DNA of 64,000 nt from Thermoflexus hugenholtzii JAD2 (GCA_945881915.1 CAMCVW010000003.1:1-64000); one strand, 5' to 3'. Positions 45,487 through 55,010 are shown, counted from the stretch's first letter. The notes: generated by a model from the letters alone, not told the origin. A program made the numbers and translations.

Positions 45487-47022
45487 ATGCCTACAGTAAC
45501 GGTGCACGACGCACTCCGACTCGCACTTCCAATCGGAACAACCGTCATAGCCGGGGCCGCAGGGCTCCAACGCACCATCACTTGGCCAGTTGTGGCTCGT
45601 GCAGTAGCTCCGCTCTTCACCGATCTGCGGGGACATGAATTTGCCCTTATCTCGATTCGTGCGCTGCGCGATGTTGACCCCCCATTGTCCATAGCAATGC
45701 TCATCGAACGTCTCGTCACGGTGCCTATTGCCGCTATTGCCGTTGTAGGTATGGTTGAGCAGGCTGCGATGACAATCGCTGACCAATACGGTATTCCGCT
45801 GTTGCAGCTCAATGATGATGTAGATATCCGTACCGTCGACCGCGAACTCCAACGTCTTTTGAGTGATTTTGAAGCGCAGACAGATCGGCGCGCTGCACAA
45901 ATTGCGCTCGAAATGGGTGAACTTGCACTCACCGGCGCAGGTATCCCTGCAATGATAAATATTCTCGCCGTTCGAACGGGACGAATCATCTCGCTCTACA
46001 GTGCCAAAGGTGAATTGTACTGCGCTGACACACAGCGCAGCACAAAAATCATCCTTCCTGATTACACACCAACAATCGGGATGATACATATCCATGGATA
46101 TGATTTCTGTTGCGAACCACTCCGTGCGGGCGAACACATCCTTGGCTACATTGTTATTATCGGGGTTAGCCTCAGTGAATCTGACAAAGCGACTATCAAA
46201 CGGGCAACCATGGCACTTGCGCTCGAATACTCAAAATCCCAGGCACTCAGTGCGGTAGAAGCGCGGTTTCGCGGGAACTTCATCGAGCAAGTTCTTTCTG
46301 GCCAGCTTGCTGACCCACTCACGGTCCAGCAACGCAGCAGAGAATTTGCATACGACCTGAGGAACCCTCAGCGTGCTACCCTGTTGTGCGTAGAAGCGCA
46401 ACAGTTACAGATGCTACAAACACATTTTCATAAATCCGTCGAGGCGCTCGCGTTGCATATCCCCTGGATTGAACACGAATCAGGTGTACTCTGCTTCTTA
46501 CCAGAAGAAGTGTCATCTGCAGACAAAAAGTCACCAGCCTCGTCTTTGATTTCTACACTCCGTACGAAGTACCCGACGTTGCGTATCGTCCAAGGTCGCT
46601 CGGTCAACAAGACTGACGACTGGAAGCAGTCTGTACAAGACGCCGAGCAGGTACGCAAACTCCCCGGGGCAGGGAAGACAGAACTCACCACGTTCGATAG
46701 CATCGGTGTGTATCAGTTGTTGCTGCCTATGATTCACCAACAAGACGCCTATGCATTTTATCGGCGTCATCTCGGGTCGTTGTTGGACTACGATCGTAAT
46801 CAAAACGCAGAGTTGATGCAGACACTGCTTGCCTACTTCGAAGCATCCGGTAATCTTGCCCGTACATCCGAAGCACTCCATGTCCATCGAAACACACTCC
46901 TGTACAGACTCACACGCATCAGTCAAATATGCAACATCGACCTCGAAAACCCTGAGACGCGCTTATCCATCTGGATTTCCGTCAAGTTTCATGCACTTTT
47001 TCATAATCTGCATTCGCTGTAA
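45487..47022 (+). CDS. PucR-family transcriptional regulator
   Basis: A 511-residue regulator. The N-terminal PucR domain (about 1-125) includes TVHDALRLALPIGTTVIAG and FTDLRGHEFALISIRAL. A middle GGDEF-like/GAF region follows. The C-terminal HTH (about 440-505) is TLLAYFEASGNLARTSEALH and NTLLYRLTRI, the CdaR/PucR type. The start at 45487 is supported by AAAGGATT. PucR proteins respond to small metabolites such as purine-degradation products, but other ligands are known. It follows the Eis-like gene and precedes an SDR. Confidence 0.9.
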   Translation: MPTVTVHDALRLALPIGTTVIAGAAGLQRTITWPVVARAVAPLFTDLRGHEFALISIRALRDVDPPLSIAMLIERLVTVPIAAIAVVGMVEQAAMTIADQYGIPLLQLNDDVDIRTVDRELQRLLSDFEAQTDRRAAQIALEMGELALTGAGIPAMINILAVRTGRIISLYSAKGELYCADTQRSTKIILPDYTPTIGMIHIHGYDFCCEPLRAGEHILGYIVIIGVSLSESDKATIKRATMALALEYSKSQALSAVEARFRGNFIEQVLSGQLADPLTVQQRSREFAYDLRNPQRATLLCVEAQQLQMLQTHFHKSVEALALHIPWIEHESGVLCFLPEEVSSADKKSPASSLISTLRTKYPTLRIVQGRSVNKTDDWKQSVQDAEQVRKLPGAGKTELTTFDSIGVYQLLLPMIHQQDAYAFYRRHLGSLLDYDRNQNAELMQTLLAYFEASGNLARTSEALHVHRNTLLYRLTRISQICNIDLENPETRLSIWISVKFHALFHNLHSL

Positions 47023-47048
47023 CCACCATCAACAGAGGAGTTCACACG

Positions 47049-47891
47049 ATGGCACAATCACCCGTTTCACTCGTCACAGGGGCTTCCCGTGGTATCGGCT
47101 GGTATACCGCTCTAGCACTCGCAAAACGTGGCGATACGGTCATTCTGGTGGGCCGTGATGCACAACGTTGTGCTTCTGCACGTGCGGAAATTTTGGCCCA
47201 AATCCCTGACGCGGAAGTGGACGTTAGGTTGGCTGATTTCGCATCACTTGACCAAGTTCGCGCCTTGGCAGCAGGTGTAATTGCCGACTATACACGCTTG
47301 GATGTCCTCGTCAATAACGCTGGAGGCTTCTATTCAACACCACAGCGCTCTGACGATGGGTATGAACTGACCTGGGCAACCAACCATTTAGCTCCATTCC
47401 TGCTGACGAGTCTCCTGCTCCCGTTACTTCGTGCTTCTGCACCTGCTCGGATTGTCAATGTGTCGTCTGCTGCACACGTCGGCACCAGTATAGACTTCGC
47501 CGACATAAACGGTGAGCGTTCATACAATGGACTACGTGCATATGCTCAGTCAAAGCTTGCGAATGTACTATTTACCTACGAACTCGCACAACGTTTGGCG
47601 GAATCAGATGTGACCTGCAATGCGCTCCACCCGGGATTCGTCGCAACTGGTTTTGGAAGCAACAATACTGATGCGGTGATGAAGCTAAACGCGCTTCTGC
47701 AACGCTTCTTTGCAGTTCCCCCGGAGCAGGGTGCCCAAACGAGCATCTTTCTTGCCACTGATCCGTCCGTGGCGCAGACAACTGGGCTGTATTATTCCAA
47801 GGCAAAACCCGTTCCGTCATCCAAAGCTTCCTATGATGTCACTGCACGTCGTCTGTTATGGAGTATCAGCGCGACGCAGACAGGTATCTAG
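47049..47891 (+). CDS. Short-chain dehydrogenase/reductase (retinol-dehydrogenase-like)
   Basis: A 280-residue SDR with cofactor motif VTGASRGIG, structural NNAG, VNVSSAA and catalytic Tyr/Lys in YAQSKLAN, followed by LHPGFV. The NADP(H) preference is suggested by the small residue pattern after the second strand (VGRDAQR). The substrate is unknown. It lies 27 bases after the PucR gene. No terminator was recognised in 47892-48110. Confidence 0.9.
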   Translation: MAQSPVSLVTGASRGIGWYTALALAKRGDTVILVGRDAQRCASARAEILAQIPDAEVDVRLADFASLDQVRALAAGVIADYTRLDVLVNNAGGFYSTPQRSDDGYELTWATNHLAPFLLTSLLLPLLRASAPARIVNVSSAAHVGTSIDFADINGERSYNGLRAYAQSKLANVLFTYELAQRLAESDVTCNALHPGFVATGFGSNNTDAVMKLNALLQRFFAVPPEQGAQTSIFLATDPSVAQTTGLYYSKAKPVPSSKASYDVTARRLLWSISATQTGI

Positions 47892-48110
47892 TTTTTGATG
47901 AGCGCACAAATCTGTAGAATGCAATCCGGCAGTCTGAACCTGCAAAATACCTGATGGTCGGGTGTGAAATCCTTCTCTCACATGGCATGAAACATGCAAC
48001 CCTTTCGATTCTGTGTACTGTCATATAAACGTGCCGAGGTGCTTTTTTACGGCTGGCCAATTCGTCCAATTACGACACGCATTGTGCGTGAAAAAATGTT
48101 TCAATGCAGA

Positions 48111-48139
48111 AACCGCCACTCGCACTGCGAGTGGCGGTT
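48111..48139. terminator. Terminator hairpin
   Basis: AACCGCCACTCGC (48111-48123) pairs with GCGAGTGGCGGTT (48127-48139) over 13 bases around a 3-base loop. On the minus strand it follows the coiled-coil gene that ends at 48154. It also lies downstream of the SDR on the plus strand. Confidence 0.7.
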
Positions 48140-48153
48140 GTTGGTGGCAGAGA

Positions 48154-48552
48154 TTACACAGGTGGCTTTTCGTCATGCTTCTTGTCATCTGCCAGTGACG
48201 AGGCTAATTTGCGCAAATCTTCGTTCAAACTGCCCAGCTTGTTGATGACTTTGGCATGTGCGTCTGTCACTGTCGGATTTTCAAGAGCCTTTTCGACGAG
48301 GTGCTTCCCCTTTTCGGTCACTTCAACCACTGTTTCGTTGTTCCCGATTCCCTGTAACTTGACAATGAGCTCATTTACTCCGGTCTGCAAATCATTCTGC
48401 ATCTGGTGTGCTTTGTTGCTAGCCAAAAATGCACGAGCGACTGCTTCGAGTTGGGTGCCGAGTGCGCGGAGCTCGTCAATGAGTGAACCGTTGTGAGTAT
48501 TGGCTGATTCGGGCGTAGGGTTGGTTGTCGTGTGTTCTTCTGGAGTTGACAT
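48154..48552 (-). CDS. Coiled-coil hypothetical protein
   Basis: A 132-residue soluble, highly charged protein, family not recognised. After a Thr/Asn/Pro-rich N-terminus (residues 1-20) it is predicted mostly helical, with heptad-like spacing through DELRALGTQLEAVARAFL and VVEVTEKGKHLVEKALE, and ends in a Lys/Asp-rich tail. The ATG at 48552 has AGAGGAG upstream. It is divergent from cysK. Function unknown. Confidence 0.7.
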   Translation of the reverse strand: MSTPEEHTTTNPTPESANTHNGSLIDELRALGTQLEAVARAFLASNKAHQMQNDLQTGVNELIVKLQGIGNNETVVEVTEKGKHLVEKALENPTVTDAHAKVINKLGSLNEDLRKLASSLADDKKHDEKPPV

Positions 48553-48676
48553 GATTTTTCTCCTCTGTGATTCTCTTCCTCTGGCTAGACGTGCCACTGC
48601 TGGTCATTGTTGCACATCAAACGTAGGTTTTCCGCACCTCTGATTCATTGCTTGTTCATTATTGCGTTCGTCCCAC

Positions 48677-48704
48677 TTGCATTTTTGTCATTCATAGGTA
48701 TAAT
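48677..48704 (+). promoter_or_regulatory. Sigma-70-type promoter of cysK
   Basis: TTGCAT (48677-48682) and TATAAT (48699-48704) are separated by 16 bases. An inverted pair TAATTAA (48701-48707) and TTAATTA (48724-48730) overlaps the -10 and start region and could be an operator. The ATG is at 48756. Confidence 0.65.
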
Positions 48705-48755
48705 TAATCTTGATAAATCTTAGTTAATTACTCGTGTATTGTGAAGAGGTGCATC

Positions 48756-49679
48756 ATGGCTCGAATCTATGCGAACGTCACGGAACTAATTGGCAACACG
48801 CCGTTAGTGCGTATTCGTTCTGTTGGCGCAACAGTTTTGGCGAAGCTCGAGTGGTTTAATCCCGGTGGAAGTGTGAAGGATCGTATTGGATTTGCGATGA
48901 TAGAGGCAGCGGAGCAAGCCGGACTCATCACTCCTGGCAAGACGGTCATCATCGAACCCACGAGCGGTAACACGGGTATCGGATTGGCTATGGTTGCTGC
49001 GGCGAAAGGGTATCAGATGATTTTGACGATGCCCGATTCGATGAGCATCGAGCGGCGCAAACTTCTCAAAGGGTTTGGCGCACAAGTGGTGCTGACGCCT
49101 GCAAGTGAAGGGATGCGCGGGGCTATTGCACGTGCTGAAGCGATTGCTGTCGTAACAGAAGGGGGCTGGATTCCACAACAATTCACCAACGAAGCCAACC
49201 CTGCAGTGCATCGACGTACGACCGCGCAAGAAATCTGGAATGACACCGATGGCAACATCGACATCTTTGTGGCAGGGGTAGGTACCGGTGGGACCGTGAC
49301 TGGCGTGGGCGAAGTGCTCCGCGAATTCAATCCTGCAATCAAAATCGTCGCCGTTGAACCTGAAGCATCGCCGGTTCTCTCGGGAGGACAACCTGGACCG
49401 CACAAAATTCAAGGAATTGGTGCAGGTTTTGTGCCGGGTGTGTTGAATACAGAAGTCTATAGCGAAGTAATGAAAATCAGTAACGACGAGGCCTTCATTG
49501 CAGCACGCAGACTTGCCAAAGAAGAAGGATTGATGGTCGGCATCAGCTCAGGAGCAGCAGCTCATGCAGCAGCGCTACTCGCTGTCCGTCCTGAAAATGC
49601 TGGCAAAACAATCGTATTCATCTCTGCCAGCAACGGTGAGCGTTATCTCAGTACGGCGCTTTTTCCTGACGAAGCATAG
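48756..49679 (+). CDS. cysK: Cysteine synthase A (O-acetylserine sulfhydrylase)
   Basis: A 307-residue PLP enzyme. The PLP lysine lies in [15 protein letters not shown], the substrate loop is [11 protein letters not shown], the phosphate-binding segment is [12 protein letters not shown], and GISSGAA is near the C-terminus. The N-terminus [12 protein letters not shown] is standard. It makes cysteine from O-acetylserine and sulfide. GAGGTG precedes the ATG. Confidence 0.95.
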   Translation: MARIYANVTELIGNTPLVRIRSVGATVLAKLEWFNPGGSVKDRIGFAMIEAAEQAGLITPGKTVIIEPTSGNTGIGLAMVAAAKGYQMILTMPDSMSIERRKLLKGFGAQVVLTPASEGMRGAIARAEAIAVVTEGGWIPQQFTNEANPAVHRRTTAQEIWNDTDGNIDIFVAGVGTGGTVTGVGEVLREFNPAIKIVAVEPEASPVLSGGQPGPHKIQGIGAGFVPGVLNTEVYSEVMKISNDEAFIAARRLAKEEGLMVGISSGAAAHAAALLAVRPENAGKTIVFISASNGERYLSTALFPDEA

Positions 49680-49694
49680 CCCAATCTGCGCGCA

Positions 49695-49726
49695 CGTGCA
49701 AGCCATATCGTGGCTTGCACGTTTTT
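49695..49726 (+). terminator. Intrinsic terminator of cysK
   Basis: CGTGCAAGCCA (49695-49705) pairs with TGGCTTGCACG (49711-49721) around a 5-base loop and is followed directly by TTTTT. This is a textbook Rho-independent terminator, 16 bases after the cysK stop. Confidence 0.9.
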
Positions 49727-49763
49727 GTGTTTAAATAGACACAATCTCATAATCAAAGGGCTT

Positions 49764-50756
49764 GTGTTGACTGCTTCACTGGCTGAATACGTGCGCGAAT
49801 TGCAGAAAGAAGCAGACATTGCTTCGTTGGACACGCTTTGTAGCAGCGACTGGAACCGCCCTATCCTCAATCGGATTGGGGACTACGTTGCGTTGATTGT
49901 CACCCCGCTCAACATGCGTATCCGAGCACTTTCGCTTCTGGCGGTAACTCCACAGCGTGTCGTCATCAAAGTTGCCGGTCACCAAAACATCACGGTTGTC
50001 ATCGCACCGGCAGAACAAATCGCTGCAGAAGTTTTTCTGCGTCGCATTGCCGCGCAGAAGCATCTTCCATTCCCGCAGGTAATCCAGAGTGATTTGAGCT
50101 TTAATCTCGTTCCTGCAGCGTATTTTATTTCGCCGTATTTAGCAGGCACAACACTTGACACCATCGAGGATGCAACGCTGCAGCGCGTGGGAGCACGCCA
50201 AATGGGCCGTACGATGCGTGCATTGCATGGTTCCTCGGCACCTTCATTTGGTGCTCCGCATGCAAATGGACAATGGAAACAACACACATGGCCCGTCGTC
50301 CTTCGGGAGTGGCTGACAAATCGCGGGAGCATCGATCGGCTCGCAGATACCGTGGGTCCACATTTGGGTAAACGGTTCTGGGACACGTGGCTGCGACAAT
50401 CCTTCCTTGCATTACCCGAGGCGTCTGTTTTACACGGTGATGTGGATCCGAAGTATGCATATGTTTCGGTCAGTAGTCATGTGCAACTCGATGGTATCGA
50501 TGGGTCTGGTGTTGTTGTGGCGGGTGATCCCATGTTTGATATGGCAGCAGGCATGCGTACGGGGTTTCACCCTGAGTTTCGAAACGGATTCCACGAAGGG
50601 TACACCGCGACCGTTCCATTGAACGCTACTGAAATTACACGTGTCAAACACTACTTGCTGGTTTTGCGGGTAATTGATGCTTTAGCCGATGAGCGTGTTG
50701 ATCGTGAAGCACTCGCGCTCAGCATCCAGTATGCAATTGCCTCCATGCCAGCTTAA
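49764..50756 (+). CDS. APH-like protein with altered catalytic motifs
   Basis: A protein of about 330 residues with an aminoglycoside-phosphotransferase-like fold: a VVIKVAG segment (Lys of the N-lobe) and a C-lobe with LHGDVDPKYAYV then GIDGSGVVVAGDPMFDMA. In active members the catalytic loop is HGDxxxxN and the metal motif D(F/W). Here the Asn position is a Tyr and the aromatic after the Asp is Gly, so it may be a pseudokinase. GTG 49764 or TTG 49767 is the start, after AAAGGG; the ORF extends upstream into the cysK terminator, which is not coding. Confidence 0.65.
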   Translation: MLTASLAEYVRELQKEADIASLDTLCSSDWNRPILNRIGDYVALIVTPLNMRIRALSLLAVTPQRVVIKVAGHQNITVVIAPAEQIAAEVFLRRIAAQKHLPFPQVIQSDLSFNLVPAAYFISPYLAGTTLDTIEDATLQRVGARQMGRTMRALHGSSAPSFGAPHANGQWKQHTWPVVLREWLTNRGSIDRLADTVGPHLGKRFWDTWLRQSFLALPEASVLHGDVDPKYAYVSVSSHVQLDGIDGSGVVVAGDPMFDMAAGMRTGFHPEFRNGFHEGYTATVPLNATEITRVKHYLLVLRVIDALADERVDREALALSIQYAIASMPA

Positions 50757-51679
50757 CTGGATGGGGAGGTGTGGTTTGGTTGTGTGATGGGCCGGTGGAG
50801 TTCAATGTCGTGGAACGAACTCGGATCATCGTTCGGTTCCAAATGTGTCGTGATATGCAGATGCGGAATAGCGTGCGTCAGCTCGATTTCAATGGCCTCT
50901 AGGACTTCGTGTCCGCGTTGGACACTCCATTCACCGGGAACGAGCACATGGAAGGTCACAAATTTGCGTGAACCCGATCTACGGGTACGAATAGCGTGGA
51001 AATCAACGTTTTCGTTTTTGAAGTGATGGATAACCGACATCACCCGCTCGTGGTCTGCCGGCAAAAGACTGGCATCGAGGAGCCCGTCAGCAGATCGTTT
51101 CAGCAAATCCCAACCTGTTCGGATGATATTCAGACCGACGATCAATGCGAACAGCGGGTCAATCCATTGAATCGATGTAGCCACTGCCAACACCACACCG
51201 CCAGACACTGCAATCGAGGTCACGACGTCACTCATGATGTGTCGGGCATCGGCTTCCAGTGCCATAGAGTCGTGTTGCTTTGCGGCACGTAATAGCCAAC
51301 GGGCTAATACAAAATTGATTACAGAGGTTACCAACGCAAGTGCAATGCCGATGGGCGCTGCATCGATTTCTTGTGGGGTGATGAAGCGCATAATTGCCGA
51401 GCTGATAATCACGATTGCAGCAACGAGGATGAGCGCGCCTTCAAATCCCGAGCTGAAGTATTCTGCCTTGTCGTGGCCATGTGCATGGTCGTCGTCTGGC
51501 GGTTGTTCTGATACTGCAAGGGCCCACATGGTTGCGGAGGCCCCTAGAATGTTTACCACGGATTCCAGAGCGTCAGAGAGCAAGCTGACTGCACCTGTCA
51601 ACAGATATGCAACGATTTTGAGAAAGATGACAACGAATGCGACTTGCAACGAAATCCATGCATAGCGCCGTAAATTCAT
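50753..51679 (-). CDS. Cation diffusion facilitator (CDF) metal transporter
   Basis: A 308-residue transporter with about six membrane helices and a cytosolic C-terminal domain. Metal-site motifs are LLSDALES in helix 2 and ADARHIMSDV in helix 5 (the HxxxD pattern); a His-rich DDDHAHGHDKAEYF loop follows helix 2. It exports Zn, Mn or Fe in exchange for protons. It starts seven bases after priA and its 3' end overlaps the end of the convergent APH-like gene by four bases. Confidence 0.92.
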   Translation of the reverse strand: MNLRRYAWISLQVAFVVIFLKIVAYLLTGAVSLLSDALESVVNILGASATMWALAVSEQPPDDDHAHGHDKAEYFSSGFEGALILVAAIVIISSAIMRFITPQEIDAAPIGIALALVTSVINFVLARWLLRAAKQHDSMALEADARHIMSDVVTSIAVSGGVVLAVATSIQWIDPLFALIVGLNIIRTGWDLLKRSADGLLDASLLPADHERVMSVIHHFKNENVDFHAIRTRRSGSRKFVTFHVLVPGEWSVQRGHEVLEAIEIELTHAIPHLHITTHLEPNDDPSSFHDIELHRPITQPNHTSPSS

Positions 51680-51686
51680 GAATTGC

Positions 51687-54125
51687 CTACAATGTTGTAG
51701 TGGGATCCATGTCGATTATAGCACGATGAAGCATTCTAGTGCGGTTCAATGCTGCCCGGAGCGATGGTCCGACGATGAGCAATTGCCAATGATATTTGTC
51801 TCGCACTTTATGGAAGAACGCTGGCGTCGGCCCGATTGTCCTGGTTTCGGGGTGAAATTCAGCAAGTGTTGCTGCAATTGCGCGTGCATCCTCTTGCGCT
51901 TGCGCCGCACATACAGCGTCGTTTCCGTTTTGCCAGATGAGGCGCGCCATGCGTTGGTACGGTGGATATTCCATGTAAGAACGAAACGCGAGTTCGTTTT
52001 CGTAGAATCCTGTATCGTCATACCGCGCAGCTGTTTGAATGGCGTAGTTATCAGGAGTGTAACTTTGGAAGACCACAGAAGCGTCACCGGCCCGTCGACC
52101 TGCGCGACCCGCTACTTGAGTCAATAACTGATAGGTACGCTCAGTTGCGCGAAAATCAGGCAGGTGAAGTGCCAAGTCCGCATTTACTACCCCTACCAAC
52201 CGAACGCGTTCAAGGTCGAGACCTTTGGCAATCATCTGCGTACCGACGATGATTGCTGCAGGATGTTGCTGGATTTCGGCGAGCATTGCCGTATGTGCTT
52301 TTGCCGTGTCTGTGGTATCTCGATCCCACTGCAGAATTGGGATAGTGGGGAATAGGTGCTGCAAAACCTGTACTACGCGTTGAGTCCCGCTCCCAATATC
52401 GAGAAAATCTCGATGAAAGCATGATTGACAATGGGAGTCTAGATTGCGGCGAAACCCGCAGGTGTGGCACATGGCGAGTGCAGCGTTCCCACTGCCATGG
52501 CCAACGAGTGGGCTGCTGCAGCGTGGACACATCGCTACTGTCCCGCAGTTCCTACAAATTCTACTGCCAGTCGCACCGCGCCGGTTCAGGAGGAGCATGA
52601 CATGTGCATTGACGCTGATTGTCGTGCTGATTCGTTCAAACAACACTGTGCTGACTAATCCGTGTGCATCGACACACGTTGTGCCGCGCATATCCACAAT
52701 GCGGATTGGTGGTCGTTCGTGGCTCGTTCCCGAGAGTCCGACTCGATCTTTCAGCTGGAGATATTTGACTGCGTTGTTCTGACAGGCGTACATCAACTCT
52801 ACCGAGGGCGTCGCACTACCGAGCAGGATGGGTATCTTCGCAAACCGTGCATACACCATGGCAGTGTCGCGAGCATGGAAGTATGGTGCTCGGTCTGATT
52901 TGTACGAGGAATCGTGTTCTTCGTCGACTATGATCAATCCGAGACGAGGGATCGGCACGGCTAGTGCGGACCGCGGTCCGAGGATTATCTTGGCGCTTCC
53001 TTCTGCGGCCTGTTGCCAACCTTGGTGTCGATCAGCGAGATGAATCTGTCCGTGTATGACAACGACCTCACCCGGAAATCTGCGTACGAATCGTTGTGCA
53101 ATTTGCGTCGTGAGTGCTATTTCGGGCACAAGCACGAGGACTTGATTGCCGGCTGCGATACAGTGATCGATGAGCGCAAAGTATACTTCGGTTTTTCCGC
53201 TGCCCGTTACTCCATGCAGCAAAAATGGTGCATATTGATTCGCTGCGAGTGTGGGGGTGATGAAATCGACAATGGCTTGTTGTTTCTCTGATAAATTGAC
53301 CGATGCTGGTTGCATTGCGGAATGATTTGGTTGGTCAAATGGGACCAAAATGCCTCGCGTAACAAATTCTTTGAGACTGGTGTACCCCCCGTGACTCGAC
53401 GTTTCCAGAGCGCTATCTGGTGCTGCCAAAAACGGCGCGAGTCGTTGTTGGCGCAATGCCGAGCGTGAAATCCATGCAAGCTGTGACTGGTAGCCCGCTG
53501 TGTCGAGATGGAGTGTGACGGGCGGTGATTTCTTTCGTTGTGGGATAGGATCGAAGCGTTGTGTCAGCTGCACATACCCGCGTTCTTCGAGTCGTCGCAA
53601 CAGGAGTGTCAATCGTGCAGGTGTCACGCAGAGTGCTGCCAGTAATTCTTTGGACGCATGGGCGCCGTGGCGACGCAGTTGGTAGAGTATACCTCGTTCA
53701 TCTGCCGCAACGATGCCGAGATCAGAGGTAATCCCACGGTCAGTTGCGCTCCAAACATCAGTGGGAGCAGGGAACATGCTGCGCGACACAAAAATACTGA
53801 AGGCATGTTCGAGCGTGGTGATGTAGTGTTGAGAAATCCACCGTGCGAGGTCGATTTGAACATGTGTGAGCGCATATGGGGAAGGGAATGACATTGTATG
53901 TGTATCGTTTGTCGCAGTGGGGGAATCCACGACAGCGACAATCACCGCAGAAACATACGTGAACCCTTTTGGAACCGATATTATGTGGCCCACCATCGCA
54001 GGTGAATGCGTATGGATTCGGTAGCGACGTTCTACCGCTGATGTGCCATATCCGTGCGAATGCACGATGATTGCATCGACGGATTGATGCTGTTGCTCGA
54101 CTTTGTCCACATTGTTATCCTGCAT
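51687..54125 (-). CDS. priA: Primosomal protein N' (replication restart helicase PriA)
   Basis: An 812-residue helicase. The N-terminal DNA-binding part is divergent. The helicase core has Walker A LLHGVTGSGKTEVY and DEAH-like VDEEHDSSYK. The zinc-binding cysteines CRNCGTVAMCPRCSSPL, MCHTCG and HCQSCF separate the two helicase lobes. VAGRAGRR is motif VI. ATG 54125 is chosen; the longer frame to 54266 would run into the rpsF promoter. It restarts stalled replication forks. The CDF gene follows in the same operon. Confidence 0.92.
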   Translation of the reverse strand: MQDNNVDKVEQQHQSVDAIIVHSHGYGTSAVERRYRIHTHSPAMVGHIISVPKGFTYVSAVIVAVVDSPTATNDTHTMSFPSPYALTHVQIDLARWISQHYITTLEHAFSIFVSRSMFPAPTDVWSATDRGITSDLGIVAADERGILYQLRRHGAHASKELLAALCVTPARLTLLLRRLEERGYVQLTQRFDPIPQRKKSPPVTLHLDTAGYQSQLAWISRSALRQQRLAPFLAAPDSALETSSHGGYTSLKEFVTRGILVPFDQPNHSAMQPASVNLSEKQQAIVDFITPTLAANQYAPFLLHGVTGSGKTEVYFALIDHCIAAGNQVLVLVPEIALTTQIAQRFVRRFPGEVVVIHGQIHLADRHQGWQQAAEGSAKIILGPRSALAVPIPRLGLIIVDEEHDSSYKSDRAPYFHARDTAMVYARFAKIPILLGSATPSVELMYACQNNAVKYLQLKDRVGLSGTSHERPPIRIVDMRGTTCVDAHGLVSTVLFERISTTISVNAHVMLLLNRRGATGSRICRNCGTVAMCPRCSSPLVGHGSGNAALAMCHTCGFRRNLDSHCQSCFHRDFLDIGSGTQRVVQVLQHLFPTIPILQWDRDTTDTAKAHTAMLAEIQQHPAAIIVGTQMIAKGLDLERVRLVGVVNADLALHLPDFRATERTYQLLTQVAGRAGRRAGDASVVFQSYTPDNYAIQTAARYDDTGFYENELAFRSYMEYPPYQRMARLIWQNGNDAVCAAQAQEDARAIAATLAEFHPETRTIGPTPAFFHKVRDKYHWQLLIVGPSLRAALNRTRMLHRAIIDMDPTTTL

Positions 54126-54204
54126 TGGGATGCCATGAATGCCACTATTGTACCACAAATACATTGTGGTCAGTCGGTCGCGTAGGGCACACTGACACAC
54201 CCAT

Positions 54205-54233
54205 TTGCGTATACCGCATTGCTTTGCTATAAT
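54205..54233 (+). promoter_or_regulatory. Promoter of the rpsF-rpsR operon
   Basis: TTGCGT (54205-54210) and TATAAT (54228-54233) are separated by 17 bases, with a TGC extension before the -10. The rpsF start follows 86 bases downstream, leaving room for a regulatory leader. Confidence 0.8.
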
Positions 54234-54256
54234 CAGAACTTGGGAATCTTTCTTCT

Positions 54257-54296
54257 GCTCCACCATCTGCTCCTTGCGCAGGAAGCAGCACTGAGC
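54257..54296 (+). ncRNA. Candidate structured leader of rpsF
   Basis: The 5' leader folds as CTGCTCCT (54267-54274) with AGGAAGCAG (54280-54288; one A bulged), loop TGCGC, and an outer GCTC (54257-54260)/GAGC (54293-54296) helix separated by a small internal loop. Leaders of rpsF in many bacteria bind the S6:S18 complex for feedback control. The published consensus contains a CCG bulge; I see ACC instead, so this is only a candidate. Confidence 0.4.
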
Positions 54297-54319
54297 GGGG
54301 CATCTCCAGAGGAGTAAAA

Positions 54320-54706
54320 ATGCGCGATCGAAAACGTGACTACGAGCTGTTGTTCATTGTCTCACCACTGCGTTCTTCGGAAGAAGAAATTGCAGCAACG
54401 GTTGAGCGAGTGGCACAGTCCATCGCTGCAGTTGGAGGATCATCCAACACCGTGCAGCAGACCGCCCCATGGGGCCGTCGCAAGTTCGCCTACCCAATGC
54501 GTGAGTATGCTGAGGGTGAAGCAAGCCGTCGGGTCTTCAATGAAGGGTATTACGTTCTTGTGAACTGCACGTTGCCAACGATGCAGATTCGTGAGCTCGA
54601 ACGTGTCCTCAAGTTGAATGACTCTATTTTGCGCTACATGCTGACCAACGTGGAAGCACGTCCAGCAGTCGCACCAGCGGCAGAAGCCGAAGCACCACAA
54701 GCATAA
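54320..54706 (+). CDS. rpsF: 30S ribosomal protein S6
   Basis: A 128-residue S6. It opens with a YELLFIVSP strand, then KFAYPMREYAEGEASRR (AYPI-x-K region) and EGYYVLVNCTLP. A short Ala/Glu-rich extension ends the protein. AGAGGAGT precedes the ATG. It binds S18 on the small subunit platform; rpsR follows after 23 bases. Confidence 0.96.
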   Translation: MRDRKRDYELLFIVSPLRSSEEEIAATVERVAQSIAAVGGSSNTVQQTAPWGRRKFAYPMREYAEGEASRRVFNEGYYVLVNCTLPTMQIRELERVLKLNDSILRYMLTNVEARPAVAPAAEAEAPQA

Positions 54707-54729
54707 TCAACGTATTCGAGAGGTGAACC

Positions 54730-54996
54730 ATGACTGAAGATAATCGTCGAGCACCAGCGCAGCGCCGAAAGTTTGGCGGGCGCCGTAAGGTCTGCATCTT
54801 CTGTGTAGATCAGATTGGTACCGTAGACTACAAAGACTTGAAGCGTTTGCAACGTTTTGTTTCGGAGCGCGGTAAGATTTTGCCACGACGCCGGTCCGGC
54901 ACGTGTGCAAAGCACCAGCGTTCACTGACCACTGCCATCAAGCGTGCTCGACAGATGGCCTTGATGTCCTTTGTCGGTTCGACTTCACGCAGCTAA
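54730..54996 (+). CDS. rpsR: 30S ribosomal protein S18
   Basis: An 88-residue S18 with the CIFC-containing N-terminal start, [18 protein letters not shown], and the strongly conserved [20 protein letters not shown]. It binds S6. In many bacteria ssb lies between rpsF and rpsR; here it is absent. Confidence 0.96.
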   Translation: MTEDNRRAPAQRRKFGGRRKVCIFCVDQIGTVDYKDLKRLQRFVSERGKILPRRRSGTCAKHQRSLTTAIKRARQMALMSFVGSTSRS

Positions 54997-55010
54997 ATAG
55001 CGCTACCTAC

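Noticed and set aside
49710-49763. Upstream GTG start for the APH-like gene
   Set aside because: It lies inside the 3' arm of the cysK terminator, and the peptide encoded there resembles no part of the family.
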